Shown: positions 45,985-57,949 of the stretch, piece after piece
How the letters are laid out: every line of letters starts with the position of its first letter
Position numbering within the stretch: the stretch's first letter is position 1
Source of the DNA: Hydnum rufescens UP504
Taxonomy: Eukaryota; Basidiomycota; Agaricomycetes; Cantharellales; Hydnaceae
Length of the DNA stretch: 64,000 nt
Assembly: GCA_014904985.1 (NCBI GenBank)
Contig: MU129157.1
Location: 7,106-71,105 of the forward strand
Reading direction: 5' to 3'
Notes under the pieces: generated by a model
What the model was told of the DNA's origin: nothing
What the model saw: only the letters and a program-made list of their open reading frames with translations
Databases searched by the model: none
Translations under genes and position numbers: made by a program

Positions 45985-48012
45985 CTATACCGGCCTTGGA
46001 TTTGAGCATGGCTGGGACCATCTCTGAAGCACATAAGTCTCCAGGGTGGTGCAGTACACCTTATGCTTGCTCTGAGCAGCCAGGACCATCAGAAGGATGC
46101 ACTCATGGGCATCTGCATTTCCTGCCAATGCCAGACCCAGGTCTGCAGTGACCTGTGCCCACAGGGGATCTTCATTCCAGGCCTTCTCAATCTGGGCCAC
46201 AATGCGCACCTTCGCAGCGATCTCCGTGTCATTCAAATGCAGCTCCTCATCATCTTCAACAGACAGATTGGAATCCAAATCATTCCACTCTGGAAGATTG
46301 GTCATGGGATTGACCCAAGGGGTTAGATCCTCATGGTCTAGATTGGGGGGGGTAGGCTCTTCATTGAGATCGATCTCAGCATCAATAGCAATGAGTTCAC
46401 CTTTTCCTTCTGGTGGCGAGGTCCTATGAGATGGCAGTGGCACCACATGGCAAAGGGTGACTGATGAAGGACCAAGGAGATTAGCGAGTGTTGCAGCCAT
46501 AGCACTGTCCACTTCACGAAGGCCGGCGCCAAACAAACTGTTGAAGATGGACCATATAGACTGATTATTATCGGATACAAAGATCAGATACTGGATGTAC
46601 CAAGGTGATGGATGCTTGACCTCTGCTGCTTGAGACATCTTCCAAATTTCCACAAAATCCCCATGTGGCTCAGTATGTTCAGTGACACGTTCAGCAGCCT
46701 AATGGGTCTCCGGGTCAGAAACGGAACTGAAGGAATCTAGAGGACAGACCTCCCTCTCCTCCAAAACCCGAATCCTGTCAAGGGAACACCATGGCACTCC
46801 AACTCGGCGACTGGGACATCCACATTATCCATGATGAAGAAACAACCGATCAATGAGTGATTGACTCCAAAACGAGGCGGCTCCAAACCACAGACAAAGG
46901 CTATATGATTGAGGGTGCAATGCATGAGAAGTCGTGCAGTTGCAAGCATCTCTGCTTCGGTGTCCTCGATGGCCACAACCTCCTTAGTAATTGCATGCTT
47001 AGAGTAGGATGCCTGGGCAGCTTCCGGTAGTTCTCGATCCCTACTCTTGACCAGAAGCATCACCAAGTCGGAGTGGTGGTTGGGTCAGAAGAGTGGCATA
47101 TTGTTGAGGTCCAAAAGGAAAAACTGCGCAGCCTCCAACCACCAGCAGTAACAGTCAAATGTGAATATAAGCTTCCCATGCATTTCACTGATCTAGCAGT
47201 TATTGAGGTACCAATCGTGTGTGAGGTGAACTTTGCCGAATGGTAAGAATGGCATGGTTCGGTGCTGGAGGAGATAGGGATGATGCAGGGCATTGCAATT
47301 GTAAATGTGCCTCACACACAGCTTGTCAATGAATGACCAGGCCGAATGTGGTTGCTGCCAGGATCGAACATTGCAGGGAGACTCGGGCCAATGTCTATGC
47401 AGGGTTTCTCCAGGTAGCATAGAGTTAAGGCCAGAAAACAACAGGTTGAAAGGGGGACGTGCTGGAACAGCACCAGGGTTCTCCAACAGTCCCAATAGTT
47501 CCTCAGACATATCCTTCTCCCAAAGGGTATTGGTGTATTCGAGCACCCAGCCTTGGATACTGACAAAACAGTCATCAGAGATAGGCCATTCACCGATGGC
47601 ATCTTTGAAGACCAAGTTAGTCTTTGGGAACTCCTGATACGAAATTTATATAAATGCACCATGTCGCTTCTGCTTGAAGTGACAGAAGTACCACTTGCAG
47701 ACCTCTCCATATGACTCAAGAATTGAAATGACAACGGGCTTCATGGGGGTGAGAGGTTCGCCTAACCGCCATTGCAATGGCCTGGAATTGTCCCAAGGTG
47801 TCCACGGGTAAAGACTTCTTGGGTTCAACTGTAGAGCTGGTGGTAGAGGCAGGTGTTGAAGTGTTAACTTTCTTTTGGAACTTGGGGAACACCTTCTGTG
47901 AGCTGCCAGACAATGACACTGCAGGGGTAGGAGATGCCAGCATCGAAGAACATTCAGTCATTTGACTCAGTTTCTTGCTCGAGGTCAGTCTTTTTGATGT
48001 AGTTCTCACCAT
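45985..48012 (-). pseudogene. Family A unrecognised gene, copy A2, near-complete
   Basis: Read from 48012: MVRTTSKRLTSSKKLSQMTE and a Ser/Thr-rich start; then LTPMKPVVISILESYGEV and CKWYFCHFKQKRHGAFI; then NLVFKDAIGEWPISDDCF and GWVLEYTNTLWEKDM; then HLTHDWYLNN and FDCYWWWLEAAQFFL; then HCTLNHIAFVCGLEPPRFGV and ECHGVPLTGFGFW; then HPSPWYIQYLIFV; an acidic region; and VTADLGLALAGNAD to the end. Stops or shifts fall near 47645, 47190 and 47095, some possibly unmodelled introns. Copy A1 at 872-3240 shares the order. No enzyme motif is recognised. It lies upstream of KDZ-2 on the opposite strand, about 2.8 kb away. Confidence 0.6.
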
Positions 48013-48619
48013 CTCTCTAACAGACCTGTACGACCCCAGAGCAGACTAACCACTCCAAAGCACAAAGATAAGTTTGAGGGATAACTGAGACTCTGAGAGG
48101 TCAGAAGGAGAGTTAAAGTTGAGAAGATTTGCATCCGCACATTCAATTGAGGATGCTGAATATTTGTGCCAAACGTTATGGGACTTGATACTATTAGCCA
48201 CATTAAAAAGGATACATTGTAATATTATTCCTAGGGCATTATCTATGAGTCTACAGCTGGAGTTGATTGAACTCACTTGAGCCACTTCTGAAAACTAATG
48301 TGGCTCTTTGGGCGATATAGTGTACTTATGGCAGACTAGATAATACGTGTTTTCAGTATTCCATTTAAATCATATACATGTGCCAGTCCCACACGAATCC
48401 GTGATGCGATTTGAACTCTGTATCTAAAATGCAACAGTCCATTTCCATATATATATATATGTTCACACGACTCCATGACAGGATTCAAATGCTGTATCCA
48501 AAATTCCTTAAAATAACAAGCAAGCAGCGACTTGGGATGTGGCATCATACTGATATAATGAGCTCCTGAGTTCTTGGTGAATATTGCTCCAGGATGAGGG
48601 GATCCCATTCATTTTGGAG

Positions 48620-49125
48620 TGTGTGAAGGACAACTGGGATTGAGGTCAGAGTCACTGGACATGGGGACACAGTCTGAGAATCTATCCATCTGGCAATATA
48701 AGCCTGACTAGTTTGAAGAGATGAGTCCACTGAAGGCTTACTGGTTTTTATTTGGATTAAATCCTCTTCCATGAGTCTTCCCCAGTGATTGGATCAGTTC
48801 CATTTTCCAAGATATATTTCTCTATCAAGTGACGCTCGTAAAGGTGTCCTAATTTCGAAGATACAATGGGGATTTAAGGGGGATAACCGGGATTGAGGTG
48901 AGAGTGGCTGGGCATTGGGGCACAGTCTGAGAATCTATCTGCATGGCAATATGAGCCTGGCCACTTTGAGGAGATCAGTCCACTGAAGGCTTACTGGTTT
49001 TGATTGGGATTAAATCCTCTTCCGTGGGCCTTTCCCCAGTCATTGGATCAGTTCCATTTTCCAAGACATAGTTCTCTATGAAGTGATGCTTGTAAAGGTG
49101 TTCTGATTTCGAAGACACTGGGCGT
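48620..49125. repeat. ~250-bp tandem duplication
   Basis: Two adjoining copies (about 48630-48868 and 48878-49121) share CTGGGATTGAGGTCAGAGT-like, ACAGTCTGAGAATCTATC, TCCACTGAAGGCTTACTGG and GGATCAGTTCCATTTTCCAA. Divergence is roughly 10-15 percent. No gene is seen in 48013-48619. Confidence 0.85.
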
Positions 49126-50084
49126 GTCCCCAGACAATGCCATTGGTGTTAACTGGAAACAGCTGCAGCGTTATGACTCATGTCAAAATAGTCACAATAA
49201 TCGAGCATCACGTCACACGATTTGACTTAGGGGCTATACGAGTTGCAGTCCAAGTCTGTATCGGGTACACCTCTTGGATCTATGTGGACAGGCATATTGA
49301 CTGCAGTGTGAATATTCAAAAATATATTGGTCAAAGTCTGACTTGACAAAACAACTGCAAGAGCTCAAGACAGAGCTTCTTAGCCTGAGCCTGTGTGTGC
49401 AAAAGATTGCCTCTCTGTCAGCATCCAAGCTCTCCCAAATGTGTGTCGCACATAGTGATTTTCTCCACTAACAAATGAACATGCCTGTTTCTCCTACACC
49501 TTTAGCTCCACCATTTGCAAATCTATTGCCCATGTTCTGACTGTCACAAACCAAAAAGCATGCCAGAATCTGCAAGAATATTACAAGAACAAGAAGTACC
49601 TTCCTCTGGATGGACCTGCCCATAAAGAAAACCCATGCCATCCACTGTTGATTGACAAGGGTGGGTTACCCCCTTCTTGCTATTCCCCTATCGATGCCCA
49701 ATGTGCCTAATTCTTTTTTCTGGCACCAGCAATCAGGGAAGATGGAAAAGCAACACAAACAGGACATTCACTTCCCTACCAGGAAAGACACTCTTAAGGC
49801 ATGAGGGAGCAAAGTGAAAATCACTCATCAGCTTTGACCTCACTGTCATGTATGTGGAACAATTTTTGACTTGGAGGTCAGGAAACACTGTTGTGCAAGC
49901 GAAAGCAGCCAGTACTGATCAGGCAAGGGTGCAGTTGATATAGCTAGTCTTAGAACATTATTCAATTTTTGATTCATGAACAAATTTGAATTTACTTTGA
50001 GGTGCATGTCTCTCGCTGGGGTGTTGAATCGCTGGTTTTCTGGTTTGCATCTGGAAAGTTCGTTTTGACACTGCTTGTAGCCTT
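49126..50084. other. No gene recognised
   Basis: Only short frames. No repeat or motif stands out in this interval between the tandem duplication and the next array. Confidence 0.4.
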
Positions 50085-50620
50085 ATCGCTTGGAATTGTG
50101 ATTGTAAAATCTGTGGATGGGCATTCTACCCAGTCTGCATGTCCCAGGCTTATGCGATCCAGTTCGACAGACAGAGTCATTGCTTGTGAACAAACATTCT
50201 ACCCAGTCTGGGTTTACGCAACCTGGTTCAACAGCACTGATTACTGCCCACGTATTGGGTCCACTGTTCTGATTGGTGTCACACTTGTCGCTCTTGTAAA
50301 ATCCGTGAATAAGCATTCTACCCAGTCTGCATGTTCCATCACACCACTGCTTGTAGCCTTATCACCTGGAATTGTGATTGTAAAATCTGTGGATGGGCAT
50401 TCTACCCAGTCTGCATGTCCCAGGCTTACACAATCCAGTTCAACAGCTACTGTCAGAGTCATTGCTCATGAATGAACATTCTACCCAGTCTCAACCCGGT
50501 TCGACATTACTGATTACTGCCCATGTATTGGGTCCACTGTTCTGGCTGGCATCACTCTTGTCCTCGTAAAATATGTGAACAAGCATTCTACCCAGTCTGC
50601 ATGTTCCATGTTTAGGTGGT
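50085..50620. repeat. Higher-order repeat with CATTCTACCCAGTCTG motif
   Basis: CATTCTACCCAGTCTG occurs at 50122, 50195, 50314, 50398, 50477 and 50584. Intervals show a repeat of about 276 bp containing three motifs each, duplicated once. A plus-strand frame (50002-50475) and several minus frames stay open across it but repeat the same residues and are not credible genes. It precedes KDZ-2. Confidence 0.8.
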
Positions 50621-50797
50621 TTGTGCGAGTGATGCTTGATTATCTTCCTGGCTCCTACTATTGGTGAGTACAATTCTGTTACTCAGGCCATTGCCCACTA
50701 ATGCTGATATGTTGGCCATAAGGGTTGCGATTAATTCATCCATAGAATTTGCATATGACTGTCCCACCAAACCAACAAGCACCACTGCCCATTCGCC

Positions 50798-53700
50798 ATG
50801 CCTCCCAAACCCTCCAATGTCAACATTCTGATTGATGAGAGTGACCCACAATCCTCTCGTAAGTGTAAACGTCCCTCCAGCAGGCTACAAACCCATCCCT
50901 CCCCACCAACATCTGCCACATACTTGAGTGCATATGAAGATAGTATGAAAATGTTCCAAGCTGTGACCAATTCCATAACTAAATGGAATCCTGCCCATGG
51001 GGCGTCAATGCGAACCTGGGGCCCACATTGGCATTGACGTTTAGAGTGACACCACTCCCCCAATCCAGTACCAAGCATGTATCCACCATGCAAGGTACGA
51101 CTTGGAAACTTGATCCCAATAGCAATATGTTTGTGGCAGTTGTACCAATGAATCGAGGCACTAAGGTGCAATGACCGACTCCCCGAGCCAATATATCTAG
51201 GCCTCGCTATCACCAAAATGCACCATCTTCTGAGCCATCCCATCTTCCTGATCCTGGTGGTCCATCTATGTTTTCTGGTGACATCGAAGAGGAATTGGCA
51301 GCAGGTGGTGGCAATGTTTCTTCTTTAACCTCACCCAAGGCAGTCAAGGAGCCCTTCGTCGTTCAATACCCGCTGTATGCCAGAGATCTTGACCAGATAT
51401 CTGTGGAGCAGAAACTGTCTCAACATGTGTGTCGACAGGCTGCTGCAGTGCAACATTGGAATCGTGATGTCATACCTGGCTTAATTCATCTGTATATGGA
51501 GCACATGCGCAAATCACAGCAAGGCCAGCTGCCTACAAGTCCTGTGCCACACACATGCTCTTGCGATGGCATTGGGGTAATGAAGCAGGTGACTGCAGTA
51601 TACATGGATCGTGAGTACATGCTTGGTTTGATCTTGGTCCAGAAACTGATAATTGTCCATCTAGGCCTCGACTATGTGCAACTACACATATGTCCATGTG
51701 CCCCCGCACCTGTCCAATTGGTAAAGTGGGGTTTGTTCCCCTGCTCGCCAGTGTATCCAGCTCTTGCTGTCAGCCTCGACATGCTGGAGTTTGTGTCCAC
51801 ATTGTTTGTACACTTGGCTCCAAATGAGACAGCATGGGCAGATGCCCTGACCTCATTTTTGGCAAGGCAAGGCCATGTATTCAAAGTGCAGGACTCCCTC
51901 TGCCAACGATTTGTGTCTGCCTTAGGCCAATACCAGGTCCTGGTATGCATTGTTACTGCCGAGATGGATAAACAGATCAGTGTGGCATGGCATGTAGTCC
52001 TCTCGCGAGACCCTGCTGATAGGGGTGATATTCCTCCAGAAACAATAATGTTACCCATAATTGATGACTCCACCCCTATAACAAATCGTTTGTACATCAG
52101 TGCACTGAGTCCTGACAGTCAGTCTGTTCACCAGCCCTCTACTTCCACCACAGAGAATTCTTCTCGGTCTCATGCAATTGCTCCACCTGTGCCCAACCCC
52201 AACCTCCATACTTGTTCTAACACCCGTTCTGTACTGTCTGATTACCTTCATTCTTGGTGTCCATTGTGCTTCGGAGGTGATGTATCAGGAGGGGGTAAAC
52301 TGTGAGTATTTTGCAATTTATCCTCATGTCTCTTGCTAATTTAGTGACATCTTTTGCAGGCCTGACTTTTTCTTATGCCTTGATGCCTGCTTCACCATCA
52401 GGAGGAACAAAGACTATGATCAGTGGCCAGGCCACAAAAAGCAACTGGGCATTCAGGACCCTTGCATTGTTCCACCTGGAACCTGCGAATTGCCCTGAAG
52501 TTTTCTGGAGATCTGGAAAGCAAGGGTTGAAGAAGCCCATCCTGGCAATCCAGCTAGGCGAATGTTGAAGAAGGGAGAATATGCCCTGGATGGCCCAGAT
52601 GCTGATGATGACATTATCGAGGCTGGGCTACATGTCCCAAATTCATCGCTAAATATCTGTGGTGAATCCTTCATTGCTGCAGATGGTGACAGGGTAAAGA
52701 CTCCTGGAGAGTGCTTCTCAGACACTGGTGTGATGGCAGGTGTATGTCATCATGATCATGTGGTCATGTGGGTGAATATGTGGACTCCCAGTGAACAGCA
52801 ATCCTATGCATTGGCTCTCATTGATGCAATAATGGCTGAGCTTCCCACGCACTGGCGAGTTGGTATCCTGTATGATATCGGCTGCCAGATTCATCACAGC
52901 ATACTTAAGTGGAATCTGTTGCCTTGGTGGATACCCCAGATTGTGTTTGGAATAAGTGTGTTTCATGCATATTGCCATCAGTGGGTGTGCCAGCTATGGT
53001 ACAATCCTCAGAAGGGGGGTGTCTGGGGCCTCACTGATGGAGAGGGTTGCGAATGCCTTTGGAATGATCTTCAGCACCTCATTCCAAATCTCTGTGTAAC
53101 TGGATTCCATCGACGTTTGTTTGTTTTGGATCTCCAAATTGAACATCTGGACCACTTGAAGATGCAACAGGCAGGTGTCTGGTTGGAGAAGTGTGTGAAA
53201 GCTATGAAGGCTCACCTCATAATTGCTCAGGAGAAGAGAGCCAGAATCCCACTCAGCAATGAGTTCCTGCAGTCTCAATTTGAAGAACAGCGAGCCTACC
53301 AGAGCTGACCTCTCGAGCGACAATCAAAGAAAAAGGTATTCCTTGCTGTTGAGAAGATCCTGGCTGTCCGTCAATGCCTTGATGCAGCTCAGGATCTTGT
53401 TGAGGCCCTCCAGAAGCAACTCATTGCCATACCAGTGTCTGACACCATTGCAACTCGGAACAAGGTTGGGGAGATTACATCTGCCCTTGCTGAACAAGAG
53501 AAAGTTGTCTCATGCTTGTCGAAGCAAGAGGATGATTTAACTGCTATCCTCAAGCTTGGAGGCCTGGTGTCATATGACAACCTCAAGAAAATGAAGGATC
53601 ACCCATGGTTTGAACACCAACTTAATATGCGTGTGCTTAAAGCATGCATTCTTGCCAAGGCATGCCAGAGGAATTTCAAGGCACATAATCTCACTGGTGC

Positions 53701-55088
53701 TTTCAGGAGCAAAGCCTTAGGTGAGTTATTCATAGTTGGAGTTTAACTCGTATTATATCATATTAACATTATTATCCTTGATGATAGATCACAGTACTGT
53801 GGAACACATGAATAAAGCATTCAAATGCTGGTATCAGTCAATCAAGAACCTTGTTACAGACTACAATAAGCGCCGACTCAGTATGATCAAGCTTCGCAGA
53901 TGGCATGGGATTCCCCATAATGCAGTCATCCCTCCTCCCATTGAGATGAAGGGTCTGTTTAGTCTTGATGTGGACAATGATATCTGGCAAGATATTGGAC
54001 TTGCTGATGATGAATTTGGCGGACAGGTCCCTCCTTGGCTAGGGGATGAGGATGTCCGAAATGGGATCCAAATTGTTCAAGAAATCATGAATTGCCATGA
54101 TGAACTATATCTCTGTGAATGTGAACGGTCCTCTTTGCAGCATTGGTTCAATGATGAATTGGCTGCATTGATCACTGTTTTACAGGCTTCCAAAGGTAAG
54201 GGGGTGATATCTGGCAGAAGGGTGTGCTAATTTAGTCTACCTGCAGAGGATGCTGACCTCCAGTTCTTCTTGTGGGAACATGCTCAGTAGCTTATAGATT
54301 TGGGCAAGAGGTGGGGATGCTCCATTGATGCATTAGCCCCCAATGTTGCTCAGTCAGTCAGTCAATCCGAGGTCAGTCAATCCGAGGTTGGTCAATCTGG
54401 GGTTGGTCAATCCAGGGTTGGTCAATCCAGGGTTGGTCAATCCGAGGTTGGTCAATCTGAGGTTGGTCAATCCAAGGTCACTCAATCTGAGGTTGCTCAA
54501 TCTGAGGTTGCTCAATCCGAGGTCACTCAATCCGAGGTTGCTCAATCTGAGGTTGCTCAATCCAAGGTCACTCAATCCGAGGTTGCTCAATCCGAGGTTG
54601 CTCAATCCGAGGTTGCTCAATCCAAGGTTGCTCAATCCAAGGTCACTCAATCCAAGGTCACTCAATCCAAGGTCGCTCAATCCAAGGTCAGTCAATACAA
54701 GGTCGGTCAATCCAAGGTCGGTCAATCCAAGGTTGCTCAATCCGACATGCCTCAATCTGGCATCTCTTGGGCTGATTTCCCTCGATGAGGTGGCAGAACC
54801 TTGACTAGTGAGACCAGGGCTCTGCTTGATTGCAGCATGCCCATCCCACCCCTGTCCAAGTTGGCAGGGTCCTTAGCTGAACAAGCAGCAATCCAAAAGT
54901 TGCCAAGGTCAGACAAATGGACAGTGGGCCCTGGAGAAGGGGAGGTGGATAGCTCAGATGATGATGAAGAATTTGAGCTGGAGCCTTGGCCAGTTATTGC
55001 TGACCCAGTCCTACTTGCAGCTACAGACCTCCTTCATGAGGGTCATTCGGATGATATGGGAAGTGAGACTAGTAGTGATGAAGAATAA
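50798..55088 (+). pseudogene. KDZ transposase KDZ-2, nearly intact
   Basis: The frame starts MPPKPSNVNILIDESDPQ at 50798. A CxC1 cluster lies at 51560-51800 (HTCSCDGIG, HICPCAPAPVQLVKWGLFPC, LAVSLDMLEFV), then CPLCFGG. Intron 52302-52359 follows, then FFLCLDACFTIRR, GVMAGVCHHDHV, RVGILYDIGCQIHHSILKW, HAYCHQWVCQLWYNPQK and DGEGCECLWNDLQHLIP, then long helices. Introns 53721-53787 and 54196-54246 follow, then a pentapeptide minisatellite and the acidic tail SSDDDEEFELE with stop at 55088. Stops are a TGA near 52497 (after GTCELP), a TGA at 53306 (AYQS*PLERQ) and a TAG near 54288. There is also a frame change after TKWNP near 50990. It is the transposase of the nested 22-kb element and lies against its right end. 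Confidence 0.9.
54345..54760. repeat. 15-bp minisatellite in KDZ-2 (about 28 units)
   Basis: Units of GTTGGTCAATCCGAG type encode V-G/A/T/S-Q-S-E/K pentapeptides in the KDZ-2 frame. Neither KDZ-1 nor KDZ-3 has it at the equivalent point before the acidic tail. Both strands are open, but only the plus frame matches the gene. Confidence 0.9.
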
Positions 55089-55274
55089 GTCCATGTTATC
55101 TACATATGTACTTAGCAAAAATAATACAGAAACTGAAACCATTAAGTTAATTGTGGGGGCCCCTAGCTGAACTTAGAAAATACTTGGGTTTGAAATGAGG
55201 CCTTTGGAGGCAGTGCTGAGGGGCCCCTGGATCAGTACTTGAGCCCCCCTGAGCCCATCCAAGTTAGCCCACAG

Positions 55275-55371
55275 GGCCACCAGGGGCCCCATGGCTGTAT
55301 ATCTAATTAGAGCATATAAATGCAACCCTCAAAGTATCTAATTAGATACTGATAATTGGCTGACCAGCCTG
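55275..55371. repeat. Right terminal inverted repeat of nested element
   Basis: Read inward from 55371 on the minus strand: CAGGCTGGTCAGCCAATTAT, TCTAATTAGATAC, TTGCATTTATAT and GGGGCCCCTGG. The outer 19 bases match the ends by KDZ-1 and KDZ-3. Confidence 0.75.
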
Positions 55372-56852
55372 GAAGAGTGCATGCGTAGAACTGTTTTTCA
55401 CCAGCAGTCCACATGCTAGCAATAACTAGGGAATATCGTGGCAGCAGAGCATGGCAAGAACACCAGTATCACTGAAATATTGAGTTGAAGCCTTGACATG
55501 GTCTCCATCTGCAGCAATAAAGGACTCACCACATGCACTATATGTTGAATTCGGCATTTTAAGATTGTCCTCCACCTTGTCTTCATCCTCTACAGCATGT
55601 GCCTCACTTTCCATGGTCTCATTGGCTTTTCACTTCTGCCCAGCTCGGGCTGAGGACTTCTCGGGTCAAAGGTCAAGGATTTTGGCCTCCCACAGTTCCA
55701 AATCTCTCCACAATAGCTCAATTGTTCTTGGTGACACAACAAAGGGATCCTGGGTCCCAGTCTTGCCCTGATGACCAGTGCATCAGTCCAAGTCTTGCTG
55801 ACATTTCAATTGGAAGTTTGCATCGAGGCACACAATAGCATCAACCTTCAAATCCCCATTCTCCGAGCTATTACTACCAAAACATAAGGGACACCATGTC
55901 TGCAGATAGGTACTAGGAATGTTGTGATTGCTCAGGAAGGTTGCAGTGTTCTGTGCATTTGAATACTCTCACCCATTGACTGGGTAGTCTTGTCCAACTG
56001 GGGTGCCACACAATCTTCACCACTAAGGGCTTGCGAACAATCCACCAATTTTTCAACCTCTGCATCAATGAGTCTCACAAGCTGCTGGTAATGAGCAAGT
56101 GTGTTGGCAAAGCAATGGCAAAATGAATCAGCAGTCATGAAGCGGTATCCGTGGGCCTTCAGGTACTTGACTAGCATTGCAGCCCAACCTCTTTCATTGG
56201 GTGCAATGTGGAGGAAGAGCTCAGCAATGAATTCTAGCATATCAAGGCTGACTGCTAGGGTAGGACAAACCGGAGAACATGGGAAAAAACCATATTGCAC
56301 AAGTTGAACTGGGGCAGGTCTGCATTTGCAAATGTCCAGCATAATGTCCTTGACATGTTCCATATGCACACAGACCACCTCAAGTGAGTGGTGTTGGCTG
56401 CCACATTTGCAGATGAACCAACTTTGCTCTTCAGCTTGGTGAGCACCAGAGCGTTCTCTTTGGAATCTCATGTATGGTCGAATAAGAGCAGGCAATACAC
56501 TTGTACTCCAGTGGTGTGCCTGCACATGCCTCCGACGAGCATGTCATGAACGTTGGTCATCAATGACTTGGATGTTCAACAAAATTAAGACATCTGTTGA
56601 GTCATATTGAACATCCAGGTACTCTGAAGTAATGAAATCTGATGCCACAGGACTCTGAGAGTCAAGGAGATCTGGGAAAGAGGGAGATCGAGTACCGGTT
56701 GAGTGCCCACTGGGGATGTGTGTAGCCGACCCCATATTGGCAGCAGACATGGCATTCTGAACCTGTACCTGACTGACCACAGAAGCCCCATTTGAGGAGC
56801 CAGGCCTGCATGCACTTCTTTTCCTGGCATTTCTCATAGCATTGCTGATCAT
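55372..56852 (-). pseudogene. KDZ transposase KDZ-3, 5' half (split by insertion)
   Basis: Read from 56852: an Arg-rich and Ser-rich start, HARRRHVQAHHWSTSVLPAL, the CxC1 cluster (WFICKCGSQHHSLEVVCVHM, DICKCRPAPVQLVQYGFFPC, LAVSLDMLEF), then in a second frame CPLCFGSN and IVCLDANFQLK, PRTIELLWRDLELWEAKI, NSTYSACGESFIAADGDHVK and, after a one-base shift near 55427, SMWTAGEKQFYACTL where it is cut at the element border. Stops include TAG/TGA near 55935 and 55790. Its continuation is 33269-31646. This half and the nested element converge at 55371/55372. Confidence 0.9.
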
Positions 56853-57577
56853 TCTAGAAAGAAGCTAGACACAAATTAGTTATGAGAAGTTTAGAATGAA
56901 ATAAGAAGACAACATACGTTATGCACTTGCCCTTTAGGAATCTAAAACAACCTTGAGAACGACAACTTGATGGCTGGGAAAACAACAAATGTCAAGTAAT
57001 GACAACACATTGCTTAACCCAGAGAACAAAGAGCGAGGCTTTGAGCATACTGGGAAATGGCACTGTCACAATGTGACAGCACACAACTCCACCAGAAATG
57101 TGGCATGAGAGGATTTTGGAAGAATTGGCAAGCAGGCACTACAGACAAGTCATAGTGATCCACCCAACCAATGAAAACCAAAGGGAAAGCTTGAGAGTGC
57201 CAGAAAACAAACAATATCGCAGTGCGACAGTGTTTTGTTTAACTGGACAGCTAGGCAGCAAGGTGCTGGGAACAGTGATTCTCCCGGCTGGAAGCTTTGA
57301 GGTGCTGGGAAATAAACACTACAACAGTGTTGCAGTGCTATACTTCACCACACAGGTACTGGTGACTGAACAGTCATAGTGTTGATTGGAGTTGGCAACA
57401 TTGTGGAGTTAGCTGAATATCAATATTTACTATACAGTGTATACATTGTCTACAAATAAACTATACACAATGGTGATGATTAGATGAAAATAGTAAGGGA
57501 TTAGCAATGAGAAGAACGATATATAGTGGTGAAGTAAAAAAAATAAAAACAAGGGGAGATGACCACACTGAGAAATT
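56853..57577. other. No gene recognised
   Basis: Upstream of KDZ-3 lie short frames only. A GTGCTGGGAA motif recurs at 57264 and 57303, and a TATACAGTGTATA palindrome lies at 57432. Confidence 0.4.
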
Positions 57578-57949
57578 TTAGGACTCAAGGAAGGCATTCC
57601 AATGACTGGAATCAAAATAGTGATGACAGCTGGGGTAATCATCACCAAACCAATCATAGGCAAATCCCTTGACCATTTCTTCCATTTCTGTATCCACACT
57701 TTCCCCCTGCTTATTAGATTCAGCCAGAATATCTAAACAATGCCACTTAATGGGCTCGTCAGCAGGTAGAATTTCGCCAGTCGCAGGTAAAACGGGTGAA
57801 GGATTGGGGGCTGGAATGACTTCTTTGACTCGAATCTTGGAGCTGGCAGGTCGGGGTTCAGGCCATATGTACACATCATGCAGTAATTCCCCAGGAACTG
57901 TTGGATCCAGAACTGTGGGAGTGGGATTCCATTCCCAATCCACAGCATA

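Larger units (their letters stand above)
42611..46197. repeat. Large duplicated block, copy 2
   Basis: Colinear with 38936-42529. It includes gene B copy 2, the 15-bp minisatellite, R165 units (44505-44950), the TGASTCA cluster with TATAAA at 45383-45388, and the 3' end of the A2 gene. Confidence 0.85.
33270..55371 (+). mobile_element. Giant nested KDZ transposon with cargo (22.1 kb as assembled)
   Basis: Both borders cut the same KDZ-3 gene. The left flank ends and the right flank begins with GAAGAGTG (33262-33269 and 55372-55379), an 8-bp target duplication, as reported for Zisupton-type elements. The ends are imperfect inverted repeats of about 97 bp sharing TCAGCCA, CTAxTTAGATA, TTGCATTTATAT and GGGGCCCCTGG in order. 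Inside, from left, are a small minus ORF (33605-34204), repeat X, gene C, gene B, a promoter-like site cluster, family A gene A2, tandem repeats, and KDZ-2 on the plus strand whose stop lies 283 bp from the right end. Subtracting the probable false duplication (38936-46197) gives about 18.4 kb. KDZ-2 has three stops, so this copy is probably not autonomous now. Confidence 0.8.

Noticed and set aside
50002..50475. 157-residue plus-strand frame
   Set aside because: It only translates the 276-bp higher-order repeat and repeats its own residues.
54354..54755. Minus-strand LGLSDLGLSNL frame
   Set aside because: Antisense of the KDZ-2 pentapeptide repeat.
54345..54760. Possible CRISPR array
   Set aside because: Units are directly adjacent 15-bp repeats without unique spacers, inside a eukaryotic transposase gene. 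No array in the window has repeat-spacer structure.
33270..55371. TET/JBP oxygenase cargo, as reported for some basidiomycete KDZ elements
   Set aside because: I looked for an HxD..H iron-binding pattern in genes A, B and C and could not recognise one; a structure-based search would be needed.
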